Source: Cohnella thailandensis
Lineage (GTDB): Bacteria > Bacillota > Bacilli > Paenibacillales > Paenibacillaceae
Assembly (NCBI RefSeq): GCF_014212135.1
Contig: NZ_JACJVQ010000005.1
Location: 15,702-79,701 of the forward strand
Length of the DNA: 64,000 bases
Reading direction: 5' to 3'
Made by a program: the position numbers and the translations under genes. The notes under the pieces are model-generated. The model was not told the origin of the DNA, made no database searches, and saw only the letters and a list, made by a program, of their open reading frames with translations. Below, piece after piece: positions 46,788 to 55,450 of this stretch. Each line of letters opens with the position of its first letter. Position 1 is the first letter of the stretch.

Positions 46788-48173
46788 ATGGCCAAACAAA
46801 TTCTGCTCAACGCGTTCGACATGAACTGCGCCATGCACAGCGCCCACGGCCTCTGGAAGCATCCGGAGAACGAGCGGTACCGCTACAAGGATCTGAACTA
46901 TTGGGTCGAGCTGGCCCAATTGCTGGAGAGAGGAATGTTCGAGGCTCTGTTCCTCGCCGACGTTCTGGGCTTCTACGATATTTATCGCGGGAGCCGCGAC
47001 GCGGCGCTTCGCGACGGCATCCAGGCGCCGGTCAACGATCCGTCGCTGATCATCCCGACGATGGCTTACGCCACCAAGCATCTCAGCTTCGCCGTCACGG
47101 TGCCGACGACCTACGAGCCTCCCTATGCCCACGCCAGAAGAATGTCCACGCTCGACCATCTGACGAACGGCCGGATCGGCTGGAACGTCGTGACCTCCTT
47201 TTTGCCCAGCGCGGCTTTGAACTTCGGGCTCGATGCCGTCGTGAAGCATGACGATCGGTACGAGAGAGCGGACGAATACATGGAAGTGGTCTACAAGCTG
47301 TGGGAAGCGAGCTGGGAGGACGATGCGGTCATCCGCGACGTCGAGAGAGGAATTTATACCGACCCGTCCAAGGTGCACGAGATCAACCACGCCGGCAAGT
47401 TTTACAACATTCCGGGTCCCCACTTAAGCGAGCCTTCCCTTCAGCGAACCCCCGTCCTGTATCAGGCGGGCACGTCGAAGCGGGGGCGGGATTTCGCGGC
47501 GAAGCATGCGGAGTGCGTGTTTATCGACGCCCATAATTACGAGAGCATGAAGTTCTACGTGGACGATATCCGGGCTCGCGCGGTTTCCTTCGGCAGGAAG
47601 CCCGAGGACGTCAAGGTGTTCATGGCGGCGAACGCGGTCATCGGCCGGACGCGGGCGGAAGCGGAAGAGAAGTACAGGGAATACACGGCTCTCCGCAGCG
47701 AAGACGGTCCGCAGGCGCTATACGGCGGTTTCAGCGGAATCGACTTGTCGAAGTACGATCGCTCCGATTACCTGGAATATTTCGCTTCCGATGCCGGCCA
47801 GGCGTCGGTGGCCCGATATACGACGATGTCCGAGAAGCGGATGAACGTCGGGGAAATTATCGAGGAGAACGCCAGGATCGGCGGAAGAAGCCCGCTGCTG
47901 TTCGGTTCGCCGGAGGAAGTAGCGGATCAGATGCAGGGCTGGATGGAGAACACCGGCATCGACGGCTTCAATTTGGCTCATCTCATGACGCCGGGCACGC
48001 TGAAGGACATGATCGACCTTGTCGTTCCTATCCTGCAGGAGCGCGGACTGTACAAAACCCGCTACGAAGAGGGGACGATGAGGGCGAAGCTGTTCGGGGA
48101 GGGCGACCGCTTGCCGGACCGGCATCCGGGCGCCGCGTTCCGCCGATCGTTCGAGGGGATAAAGGAGAGATAA
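46788..48173 (+). CDS. NtaA/SnaA/DszA-family FMN monooxygenase, copy 2
   Basis: This 461-residue protein aligns without gaps of note to the preceding enzyme, sharing HSAHGLWKHP-type (MHSAHGLWKHPENERYRYK) and the WNVVTSFLPSAALNFG block. Most differences are in the C-terminal third (residues 310-380), the region likely to shape the substrate pocket. AGGAGATACGAAGAG precedes ATG 46788. Two retained, diverged copies suggest different substrates or a two-step pathway. Confidence 0.9.
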   Translation: MAKQILLNAFDMNCAMHSAHGLWKHPENERYRYKDLNYWVELAQLLERGMFEALFLADVLGFYDIYRGSRDAALRDGIQAPVNDPSLIIPTMAYATKHLSFAVTVPTTYEPPYAHARRMSTLDHLTNGRIGWNVVTSFLPSAALNFGLDAVVKHDDRYERADEYMEVVYKLWEASWEDDAVIRDVERGIYTDPSKVHEINHAGKFYNIPGPHLSEPSLQRTPVLYQAGTSKRGRDFAAKHAECVFIDAHNYESMKFYVDDIRARAVSFGRKPEDVKVFMAANAVIGRTRAEAEEKYREYTALRSEDGPQALYGGFSGIDLSKYDRSDYLEYFASDAGQASVARYTTMSEKRMNVGEIIEENARIGGRSPLLFGSPEEVADQMQGWMENTGIDGFNLAHLMTPGTLKDMIDLVVPILQERGLYKTRYEEGTMRAKLFGEGDRLPDRHPGAAFRRSFEGIKER

Positions 48174-48179
48174 CGACCT

Positions 48180-49625
48180 ATGGCACTAAGGGGGAAAAAG
48201 TTCCTGGACAGCTTGAGCGACGGGCGGAGCGTATGGATCGACGACGAACGGGTGGAGAACCTGCCGGAGCACCCGGCCTTCTCGGGGACGCTCGGCACGA
48301 TCGGCGGCTTGTTCGACTTGCTCGACGATCCGAAGCGCAGAGACGAGGTCGGCTTCGCCGTTCCCGGACGCGAGGCTTATGCGCACAGCTCGTTCCTCGT
48401 TCCGTATTCGGCCGAGGACCTGGCGAAGAGAACCCGCGCCTTCGATTATTGGGCGCAGGAGACGAACGGCGTGATGAGCCGCTTGTCCGACTACGCCCGC
48501 TCTCTCGTGACGGGCTGGTACGGGGCGCGCAAGCAGCTCTCCCAGCTCGATCCCGGCATCGAATCGAAGCTCGCCGCCTATTACGAGCAAGCGAGGGATA
48601 ACGACCTGTTCCTGACGACCTCGCTGCTCGATCCTCAGATCGACCGCTCCAAGGGGCTCGACGACAAGCGGATCGCCGAGAGATTCCTTCACGTCGTTCG
48701 CGAGAACAAGGAAGGCATCTACGTCAGCGGCGCCAAGATGATCGCGACCGGGGCTCCTTATACGCACGATTTTATCGTGTTCTCGTTCTACCGGCTGGAA
48801 TCCCAATATGGCAAGCACGCGCACGCCCTGCTCGTCCCGGCGAATTCCAAGGGGCTGCACATCGTCTGCCGGGAGTCGTTCGCGGAAGAGAAGACGTCGG
48901 ATCATCCGCTCAGCTCCCGGTACGACGAGATGGACGCGGTGCTCTTGTTCGACGAGGTGTTCATCCCTTGGGAGCGGGTTCTCCTCTATGGGGATGCCGA
49001 AGCGGTGTGGAAGCTGAGAAGCCATCAGAGCTCGAATTCGCTCGCGTTCCACCAGACGGTCGTCCGCTTCGTCGCGAAGCTCGAGTTCCTCGCGGGCGTC
49101 GCGTTCGCGATCGCGGAATCGATCGGGGTGAACGGCTTTCTGCACGTGCAGGAGAAGCTCGGCGAGCTGATCACCCAGATCGACACGATGAAGGCGCTGC
49201 TGATCGCTTCGGAAGCGAAGGCTCATGCAGATCCCGCGACGGGGATATGGGTGCCGGAGGCGTCGTTCATCGATACGGCGAGAAGCCTCGGGACGAAGCT
49301 ATACCCGCGGGCGATCGAGATCCTCCAGCAAGTTGGCGGAGGCGGCTTCATCCAGACTCCGTCCAGCCTCGGCCAGTTCGGCGGCCCGATCGGCGAACTG
49401 CTTCACCGTTATTTCGAAGGAGTGGCGCTGAACGCGGAGAGCAAGATCCAGCTGTTTAAGCTGGCCTGGGATTTGATCGGCAGCCCGCTCGGCTCGAGGC
49501 ACGAGCTCTATGAGAGATTTTACGCGGGAGACCCGGTGAGAGGCCTCGCGAACCAATATTTGAACGCGGACAAGACGCCGTGGACGGAGCGCGTATGGAA
49601 GCTGTTGGAGAAGTCTCGGGCTTAA
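48180..49625 (+). CDS. HpaB-family FADH2-dependent monooxygenase
   Basis: This 481-residue protein resembles the oxygenase component of 4-hydroxyphenylacetate 3-monooxygenase. Landmarks are KFLDSLSDGRSVWIDDERV, YWAQETNGVMSRLSDYARS, VRENKEGIYVSGAKMIATGAPYTHDF, FDEVFIPWERVLLYGD and the C-terminal LFKLAWDLIGSPLGSRHELYERFYAGDP. HpaB uses FADH2 to hydroxylate phenols; here it sits among sulfur oxygenases, so an aromatic sulfur compound may be handled. It begins 6 bases after the DszA-like copy 2 stop. Confidence 0.88.
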   Translation: MALRGKKFLDSLSDGRSVWIDDERVENLPEHPAFSGTLGTIGGLFDLLDDPKRRDEVGFAVPGREAYAHSSFLVPYSAEDLAKRTRAFDYWAQETNGVMSRLSDYARSLVTGWYGARKQLSQLDPGIESKLAAYYEQARDNDLFLTTSLLDPQIDRSKGLDDKRIAERFLHVVRENKEGIYVSGAKMIATGAPYTHDFIVFSFYRLESQYGKHAHALLVPANSKGLHIVCRESFAEEKTSDHPLSSRYDEMDAVLLFDEVFIPWERVLLYGDAEAVWKLRSHQSSNSLAFHQTVVRFVAKLEFLAGVAFAIAESIGVNGFLHVQEKLGELITQIDTMKALLIASEAKAHADPATGIWVPEASFIDTARSLGTKLYPRAIEILQQVGGGGFIQTPSSLGQFGGPIGELLHRYFEGVALNAESKIQLFKLAWDLIGSPLGSRHELYERFYAGDPVRGLANQYLNADKTPWTERVWKLLEKSRA

Positions 49626-49673
49626 AGATGTTTGGCTAAAAAAGCCTGGCTAAAGAAGGGAGAATAAACGATC

Positions 49674-50807
49674 ATGGAAGTTTTCTGGTTTATACCGACC
49701 CACGGCGACGGGAAGTATCTGGGGACGACCCAGGGCGCCCGCGCGGTCGACTTCGATTATATGAGCCAAATCGCCAAGGCGGCCGACACGCTCGGCTACG
49801 GCGGCGTGCTGCTGCCGACCGGCAAGTCCTGCGAGGATCCGTGGATCGCGGCGTCCGCGCTCCTTGCGTCCACTCGCCGGCTGAAGTTCCTCGTGGCCGT
49901 CCGTCCGGGCTTGATGTCGCCGACGATCGCGGCCAGAATGGCCTCCTCTTTCGACCGAATTTCCGGGGGACGCCTACTGGTGAACGTCGTGACCGGAGGA
50001 GACGCGGTGGAGCTGGCGGGGGAAGGCCTGCATCTGGACCATGATGCCCGTTACGACCTGACCGACGAGTTCCTGACGGTATGGCGTCAAGCCCTCCGAG
50101 GAGAACAAGTCGACTTCGAAGGCGATTACGTGAATGTCAAAGGAGGCAAGGTGCTGTATCCTCCCGTGCAGCAGCCCTATCCGCCGCTCTACTTCGGCGG
50201 CTCCTCGGACGCGGGGCACAAGGTAGCGGCCAAGCACATCGACGTCTACCTCAGCTGGGGGGAGCCGCCGGCTCAAGTAGCCGAGAAGATCGCGGTCATG
50301 CGCAAGCTCGCTGCCGAGCAGGGAAGGACGGTTCGCTTCGGCATCCGGCTGCACGTCATCGTGCGCGAGACGGAGGAGGAGGCGTGGGCGGCGGCGAACG
50401 ACCTCATCCGTTATCTGGACGACGACACGATCGCCGATGCGCAGCGGATTCTGGACCGCTTCGATTCCGTCGGCCAGCGCCGGATGATGGAGCTCCACGG
50501 CGGCAGCCGCGACAAGCTCGAGATCAGCCCGAACCTATGGGCCGGAGTCGGTCTCGTGCGCGGGGGAGCGGGCACCGCGCTCGTCGGCGATCCGCAGACG
50601 GTCGCCGCGCGGATGCTGGAGTACAAGGAGCTCGGCATCGAAACGTTCATCATGTCCGGCTATCCTCACCTTGAGGAGGCGTATCGGATGGCCGAGCTTG
50701 TTTTCCCTCTGCTGCCGCTTGAGGGCAAACAGGAGAAGGAGCAGCAGCGCTCCTATATTAGCCCGTTCGGCGAGATGATCGCCAATAACGAGCTTCCGAA
50801 GAAGTAA
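49674..50807 (+). CDS. ssuD: FMNH2-dependent alkanesulfonate monooxygenase
   Basis: This 377-residue enzyme closely follows E. coli SsuD throughout: [59 protein letters not shown] and [24 protein letters not shown]. SsuD releases sulfite from alkanesulfonates using FMNH2 supplied by SsuE, which is absent from the window. It is the last gene of the operon; a GC-rich stem-loop follows. Confidence 0.96.
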   Translation: MEVFWFIPTHGDGKYLGTTQGARAVDFDYMSQIAKAADTLGYGGVLLPTGKSCEDPWIAASALLASTRRLKFLVAVRPGLMSPTIAARMASSFDRISGGRLLVNVVTGGDAVELAGEGLHLDHDARYDLTDEFLTVWRQALRGEQVDFEGDYVNVKGGKVLYPPVQQPYPPLYFGGSSDAGHKVAAKHIDVYLSWGEPPAQVAEKIAVMRKLAAEQGRTVRFGIRLHVIVRETEEEAWAAANDLIRYLDDDTIADAQRILDRFDSVGQRRMMELHGGSRDKLEISPNLWAGVGLVRGGAGTALVGDPQTVAARMLEYKELGIETFIMSGYPHLEEAYRMAELVFPLLPLEGKQEKEQQRSYISPFGEMIANNELPKK

Positions 50808-50830
50808 GCATAGCCTCTTGCAGATTGAAT

Positions 50831-50858
50831 AGAGCCGTCTCGGCAACGAGGCGGCTCT
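50831..50858. terminator. Stem-loop after ssuD
   Basis: AGAGCCG-TCTCG pairs with CGAGG-CGGCTCT. The T-run is weak (AGTCTGTCT). It lies between ssuD and the decayed convergent gene and may serve both strands. Confidence 0.5.
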
Positions 50859-50868
50859 AGTCTGTCTG

Positions 50869-51320
50869 CTAATCCTGCGCCATTCGTTGAGACTGTTCGG
50901 AATATGGCCGAACGCAAGAGCGAAACTGAACAAAAGCATCGCAACCGAGTGCAGAAGCACCGACGCCGACAGAAATACGCAACCGGCTTTATGGCCAGGG
51001 GCACCGGAATTCTCGAAAAAGAGGAGTATAAAGAATCGCGTATTCCCTATTATGCGAGAAATACTTTCCCCAACCGAGATAGTAGAGAAGAAGGGCGAGC
51101 AGCATGACGATGCACGCCGCCATTTCGTAGGGGCACGGAAATGGACAGAGTAAAAAAGAGGCGTAACGATGACTCCGAATCTTCCAATAAATTCGGCTGC
51201 GGCGAAGATACTCGAGTGTTTAAGGGGAGGATCGGGAACGTTGAGCGGTTGTTTAGTGGCGAAGAGGAGATTGAGTAGGAGAATCGACAACGGGATTAAC
51301 AAGCTTTCGGGATGCAACAA
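50869..51320 (-). pseudogene. Frameshifted integral membrane protein gene
   Basis: A clear start exists: TTG 51320 with AAAGGAGG 10 bases upstream. The first frame gives hydrophobic PESLLIPLSILLLNLL and continues to about 51130. Hydrophobic, natural-looking sequence then resumes in a second frame (CIVMLLALLLYYLGWGKYFS, then YAILYTPLFREF), and again in the first frame (GCVFLSASVLLHSVAML, FALAFGHIPNSLNEW). At least two compensating frameshifts therefore split a four- to five-helix protein of about 145 residues. The family was not identified. The downstream end is approximate. Confidence 0.6.
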
Positions 51321-51801
51321 TCGTTTCCCCCCTCCTTTCTCCCTGGGTAAACCTTATCGCGGAGAAAGTCTGTGATTTTCCATTCTTACGGAGCTAGGCA
51401 GAGGGGAGCTATTGGTTATTATCAGAAATACTAGGAGAACACATCTCCCTCTCGCCGAACATCTTGTAGGCTCAAAGGATAAATACATTGAGTTACATTC
51501 ATTCTATTCATCTTTGCGTCGAACGCCCTGTTTTTGTCAACGAGGGGTCTTCCTGCACTATAAATAATAAAGCAGTAGGTTGTAATCTTTTGATGGAGCC
51601 CTTGCTCGGCTGCTATCGGGTATTCCTGGTGAGCAATCGGTCGGCCCACATTGTCCGGCGGGTCATGCAGGCTCAGACCGGATGCAAGCGCCGTGCACTA
51701 GAAGCAGATAGGGAGCGCAGCGCACTCACTGTCCGGTGGCTCCGAGGGCGATCGATAAACTCGGCCTTTGTTGATTTGTACTATTAGGAAGGAAGATTTG
51801 T
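51321..51801. other. Gene-poor stretch, nothing supportable
   Basis: This 480-base stretch is lower in GC than its surroundings. It contains only ORFs without ribosome-binding sites or recognisable composition. No tRNA, hairpin terminator or repeat of note was seen. Confidence 0.5.
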
Positions 51802-52086
51802 ATGAAGGAATATTTGTTAGTTCGTTGGGGAAAGGTTAAAAGAAGAAAAAGTCATGCAACCAAGGGGGGATCCAAGTTGAATATAATGGATGGAATGGAT
51901 GCGGCTAGGTATACATCGGCCAATCCGCACAAAGAAGATGAACAAGATCATGTGCAAATGCCAATGGTATTAAGGAACTTAAACAATAAATCCAATTTAT
52001 CTTCAACCTCTCCTCAACAAGCGCAAGTTCAAATGGCTCAACAACCGCCGCTCATTCAGGAACCCCAGGAACCCCAGGAACCCTAA
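51802..52086 (+). CDS. Small Gln/Pro-rich hypothetical protein
   Basis: This 94-residue ORF starts at ATG 51802 with AGGAAGG 9 bases upstream. The N-terminus is basic (EYLLVRWGKVKRRKSH), the middle is rich in Asn/Ser, and the end is Gln/Pro-rich with three QEP units coded by a 9-base tandem repeat (CAGGAACCC at 52057-52083). It is lower in GC than flanking genes. No family is recognised. A real small gene is plausible but not established. Confidence 0.4.
   Translation: MKEYLLVRWGKVKRRKSHATKGGSKLNIMDGMDAARYTSANPHKEDEQDHVQMPMVLRNLNNKSNLSSTSPQQAQVQMAQQPPLIQEPQEPQEP
52057..52083 (+). repeat. Nine-base tandem repeat, three units
   Basis: CAGGAACCC is repeated three times in tandem at the 3' end of the small Gln/Pro-rich ORF. 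Confidence 0.85.
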
Positions 52087-52101
52087 GGGAGTGTCGCTCT
52101 A

Positions 52102-52260
52102 GTGACAATGAACAACTGTGACGCACACGTTCAGGGAATCGAAGGCATTGAGGACAAAATTGCAAAAGGGGACGCTCTACGTTCTAAACCGGATCAAGTT
52201 GAAGACGTCTCATCAACCTACCCGCAAAACGAAGGGTATCAATCCGAATGCAGGGAATAG
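52102..52260 (+). CDS. Short hypothetical ORF following the Gln/Pro-rich ORF
   Basis: From GTG 52102 (10 bases after AAGGGAG) or ATG 52108, a 50-52-residue polar peptide is encoded: MNNCDAHVQGIEGIEDKIAK at the start and YPQNEGYQSECRE at the end. It begins 15 bases after the preceding small ORF, so they could form a pair. There is no recognised domain. The amino-acid composition is protein-like and has few Arg, unlike random GC-rich frames. Confidence 0.35.
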   Translation: MTMNNCDAHVQGIEGIEDKIAKGDALRSKPDQVEDVSSTYPQNEGYQSECRE

Positions 52261-52445
52261 ATGAAGTTGCCTTAAGTGGCGGGCACTTTCGGAATCACGC
52301 GGCCTATGCTTCAAAAACCGGAAAGTAGTTCATCAATAGGGAAGACAGCGGAGAAATGGGGGCTGAGCAATCGGTTGAGCAGATCCGGCATGTTTGAAGG
52401 CGAGAAGCCCTGTACCTTTTATCAGAAATCCCAGATTTTGATACC

Positions 52446-52480
52446 ACGGCAGCCAATTGTCTTCGTCGGCTGCCGTTTTC
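52446..52480 (+). terminator. Terminator-like stem-loop in gene-poor region
   Basis: ACGGCAGCC pairs with GGCTGCCGT, followed by TTTCGTT. It may end the small-ORF transcript. Otherwise 52261-52658 shows nothing supportable. Confidence 0.5.
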
Positions 52481-52658
52481 GTTGTAGTGCGTGATATCGG
52501 AGTACAATGCGAGTTCTCATCAAAGTTCGTCGGAGCGCTTGTCAACAATGGCACTTTCGCATATCTTGTCGTGTTCTCTCTCGCACATAGCCTCAACTAG
52601 AGCTTAAAGAGGGTATTACCCGAAAATCCGGTTATAGGGAAAGCCGGTACGATAGCCT

Positions 52659-53324
52659 TTAACCCTCAAACCCCGCAACCTCTCCGGCCAGAAAAGCGCG
52701 GAACTCTTCCACGCTGTAGAAGGTCAGCAGAGGAGGAGTCGCGTATTCCTTCGATTGGACGGCGGGCATCCATTGGGCGGCATAGGTGCGGACGCCGGCG
52801 GCCGTGCCGGCCTCCATGTCGTCGTTGCTGTCGCCGACGAAGATGGTGTCCTCGCGGTTCCAGCCAAGCGAGCCGAGGATCTTATGCAAGCCTTCGGGCG
52901 AAGGTTTGGATTCCTTCACGTCGTCTCCGGTGACGATTTGGTCGAAGGCGAGGTTCATTCGCAGCTTGGCGAGCGAAATGTCGAGCGTCCGGCGCGCCTT
53001 GCCCGTGAACAGAGCCATGCGCACGCCGGCCTCGGCGAGTTCCTTCAGCAGGAGAGCGATCTTTTCCACGGGCTCGACAAACTCGTGATGCTTCTCCTCG
53101 TAATGCAATAGAAACTGCTCCGTCGCGGCCTCGAGCCGTTCGCGGTTCTTGAGGTTCAGCTCGATTATGCCGAGCTCCGATGGACCCGCCAAGCGGATGA
53201 AGTCGTCATAGCCGAGGTCGAAGCCGTCGTGCTCCTTAAAAACCCGCTGCAGGGCATTTACGATGATCGGAAGCGTGTTGGCCAGCGTCCCGTCAAAATC
53301 GAAAACGATGTTGCGAATGGTCAT
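52659..53324 (-). CDS. HAD-superfamily phosphatase, phosphoglycolate/PpaX-like
   Basis: This 221-residue HAD-IA hydrolase has motif I FDFDGTLANT (Asp9, Asp11), motif II ALFTGKARRT, motif III Lys in VKESKPSPEG and motif IV FVGDSNDDMEAG. A helical cap lies between motifs I and II. Family members dephosphorylate small phosphometabolites such as phosphoglycolate. Its ATG at 53324 overlaps the stop of the upstream ABC-F gene by 4 bases, so the two are co-translated. Confidence 0.9.
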   Translation of the reverse strand: MTIRNIVFDFDGTLANTLPIIVNALQRVFKEHDGFDLGYDDFIRLAGPSELGIIELNLKNRERLEAATEQFLLHYEEKHHEFVEPVEKIALLLKELAEAGVRMALFTGKARRTLDISLAKLRMNLAFDQIVTGDDVKESKPSPEGLHKILGSLGWNREDTIFVGDSNDDMEAGTAAGVRTYAAQWMPAVQSKEYATPPLLTFYSVEEFRAFLAGEVAGFEG

Positions 53325-55252
53325 GAGCGATTCTCCTTCTGCGCCGCGATTTTCTCCGCGAGCTCGTTCAGCTCCGTCCAGCGTTCGAGCAGCCCGTCGA
53401 GCTTCTCTTCCAATTGGCGCTGCTCCTCCATCAGCTCTTGAAGACGGGCGGAGTCGCTGCCCGCGGCGTCCATCTGGCCGGCGATCGAGCTAAGCTTCTC
53501 CTCCGCTTCGGCGATCCAGCCGTCGATCTGTTCGAAGTCCTTCTGATCCTTATAGGACATCTTCAATGCGCGTTCCCGTTCGGCCGGCTTCGCGGGCGAG
53601 GCCGCCTCGGGCTTGCTCCTGGAAGCCGCGGCATCCGAAGCGGATCCGGATCCCAGCCGGGATTGCCGTTCCTCGTAATCCGTATAGTTGCCTTCTTGCT
53701 TCGCAACGACGCCGTCGCCTTCGAAGACGAGCAGGCGGTCGACCGTTCTGTCGAGGAAGTAGCGATCATGGGAGACGACGAAGACGACTCCGGGAAAATC
53801 GTCCAGGTAGTCTTCGAGCACGCCGAGCGTGGCGATGTCCAGGTCGTTCGTCGGTTCGTCCAGCAGCAGCACGTTCGGAGCCTCCGTCAAGACGCGAAGC
53901 AGCTGCAGGCGGCGTTTCTCCCCGCCGGACAGCTTAGAGATGAGCGACCACTGCATCGCCGGAGGGAAAAGGAACCGTTCGAGCATCTGCGAAGCGGACA
54001 AGGACTCCCCTTCCGCCGTGCGAATCTGCTCCGCTCCTTCGCGAATGTACTCGATCACCCGCAGATTGCCGTCCATCTCCTCGTGCTCCTGCGAGAACCA
54101 GCCAAGCTTCACGGTCGTACCGAGCTCCACGGAGCCGGAGTCCGGGGCGAGCTTGCCGGCGATCATTTTGAGCAGAGTGGACTTGCCGCTTCCGTTGCGG
54201 CCGATGATGCCGACGCGGTCCTCCGGAACCGCGATGTAGCTGAGATCCCGAATCAGCGTACGGTCTCCCATCCGCTTGGTTACTTCGCTAAGCTCGACGA
54301 TTTTTTTGCCGAGGCGGGTCGAGGCGACGGAGACGTCCAGCTTGCCGTTCCCGGCCTTGGGACCTTGCTCTTTAAGCGCTTCGTAGCGCTCGATTCGCGC
54401 CTTCTGCTTCGTCGAGCGAGCTTGAGCCCCGCGGCGAATCCAGGCCAGCTCATTGCGCAGCAGGTTCTGCCTCTTCGCTTCGGAGGCGGCTTCCCGCTGC
54501 TCTCGCTCCAGCTTCAGCTCCAGGAACCGGCTGTAATTCGCCTCATAGAAGTAAGCCCTGCCTTGATCCAGTTCGATAACCCGGTTGCTGACGCGGTCCA
54601 GGAAGTAGCGATCGTGGGTAATCATAAGAAGAGCGCCGCGGCGTTTCTGCAGCATACCTTCCAGCCAGGCGACGGAATCGTTGTCGATATGGTTCGTCGG
54701 CTCGTCCAGGATCAGCACGTCCGAAGGCTGCAGCAGCGCGGCCGCCATCGCCACCCGCTTGCGCTGCCCGCCGGAGAAAGTATCGACAGCCGCGTCGAAA
54801 TCCTCGATTCCGAGTCGGCTTAGGGTCGCTTTGGCTTCGCTCTCGAGCTGCCAGGCGTCCAGCTCGTCCATTCGCTGGTTGGCGGCGATGAGCCGCTGCT
54901 GGAGCTTCTCGTCTTCCGGACGCGCATTCAGCGCATCGAGGGCGGCGGCATATTCGCGAACGGCGAGAAGCTGCGGGGTGCTGCCGCCGAGAACGTGTTC
55001 GAGGGCGGTCTCGCCTTGCGCGAACGAGGGATCCTGCGCCAGCATGCGGACTCGGACCCGGTTGCCGACGCTTACCGTTCCCGAGTCGGCCGGCTCGAGA
55101 CCGGCGATCACCTTGAGAAAGGTGGACTTCCCGGTTCCGTTCACGCCGATGATGCCGATGCGATCGCCTTCCTCGACTCCGAAGGTGACGTCCTCGAATA
55201 GAGTTTTCTCCCCGTGGGATTTGGTTATATGTTCAATAGACATGAAGTGCAT
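53321..55252 (-). CDS. ABC-F family ATPase, Uup-like
   Basis: This 643-residue soluble ATPase has two ABC domains. Walker A motifs are GVNGTGKST (about 37) and GRNGSGKST (about 350), signatures FSGGQRKRVAMAAALL and LSGGEKRRLQLLRVL, and both have LLDEPTN(D/H). A linker and a C-terminal coiled coil (KPAERERALKMSYKDQKDFEQIDGW region) place it with Uup. ABC-F proteins act on ribosomes, and Uup also affects transposon excision in E. coli. A second in-frame ATG at 55243 (MSIEHITKSHGEKT) is an alternative start. Confidence 0.92.
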   Translation of the reverse strand: MHFMSIEHITKSHGEKTLFEDVTFGVEEGDRIGIIGVNGTGKSTFLKVIAGLEPADSGTVSVGNRVRVRMLAQDPSFAQGETALEHVLGGSTPQLLAVREYAAALDALNARPEDEKLQQRLIAANQRMDELDAWQLESEAKATLSRLGIEDFDAAVDTFSGGQRKRVAMAAALLQPSDVLILDEPTNHIDNDSVAWLEGMLQKRRGALLMITHDRYFLDRVSNRVIELDQGRAYFYEANYSRFLELKLEREQREAASEAKRQNLLRNELAWIRRGAQARSTKQKARIERYEALKEQGPKAGNGKLDVSVASTRLGKKIVELSEVTKRMGDRTLIRDLSYIAVPEDRVGIIGRNGSGKSTLLKMIAGKLAPDSGSVELGTTVKLGWFSQEHEEMDGNLRVIEYIREGAEQIRTAEGESLSASQMLERFLFPPAMQWSLISKLSGGEKRRLQLLRVLTEAPNVLLLDEPTNDLDIATLGVLEDYLDDFPGVVFVVSHDRYFLDRTVDRLLVFEGDGVVAKQEGNYTDYEERQSRLGSGSASDAAASRSKPEAASPAKPAERERALKMSYKDQKDFEQIDGWIAEAEEKLSSIAGQMDAAGSDSARLQELMEEQRQLEEKLDGLLERWTELNELAEKIAAQKENRS

Positions 55253-55450
55253 GGTTCTACCCTACTTTACGAAATGATACGGTACTCGACTTTCTCTACT
55301 ATAACATAAAACCGCCGGCGGATATGGAAACCGACCTGAGGCGGATTGGCGAGAATCCCGGCGTAAGGATATAATACGATAGAGAAGGTTTCCGATTGCC
55401 GTAGCTTTCGCTACAATAGAAGGAACGGAAAGATCGGGGGAAAGACAAAG

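Noticed and set aside
45330..47423. 697-codon open frame antisense to the two DszA-like genes
   Set aside because: The reading is Arg/His/Val-rich and repeats because the sense genes are duplicated. It is a shadow frame.
51488..51787. 99-codon open frame in the gene-poor region
   Set aside because: There is no ribosome-binding site, the TTG start is arbitrary, and composition is not protein-like.
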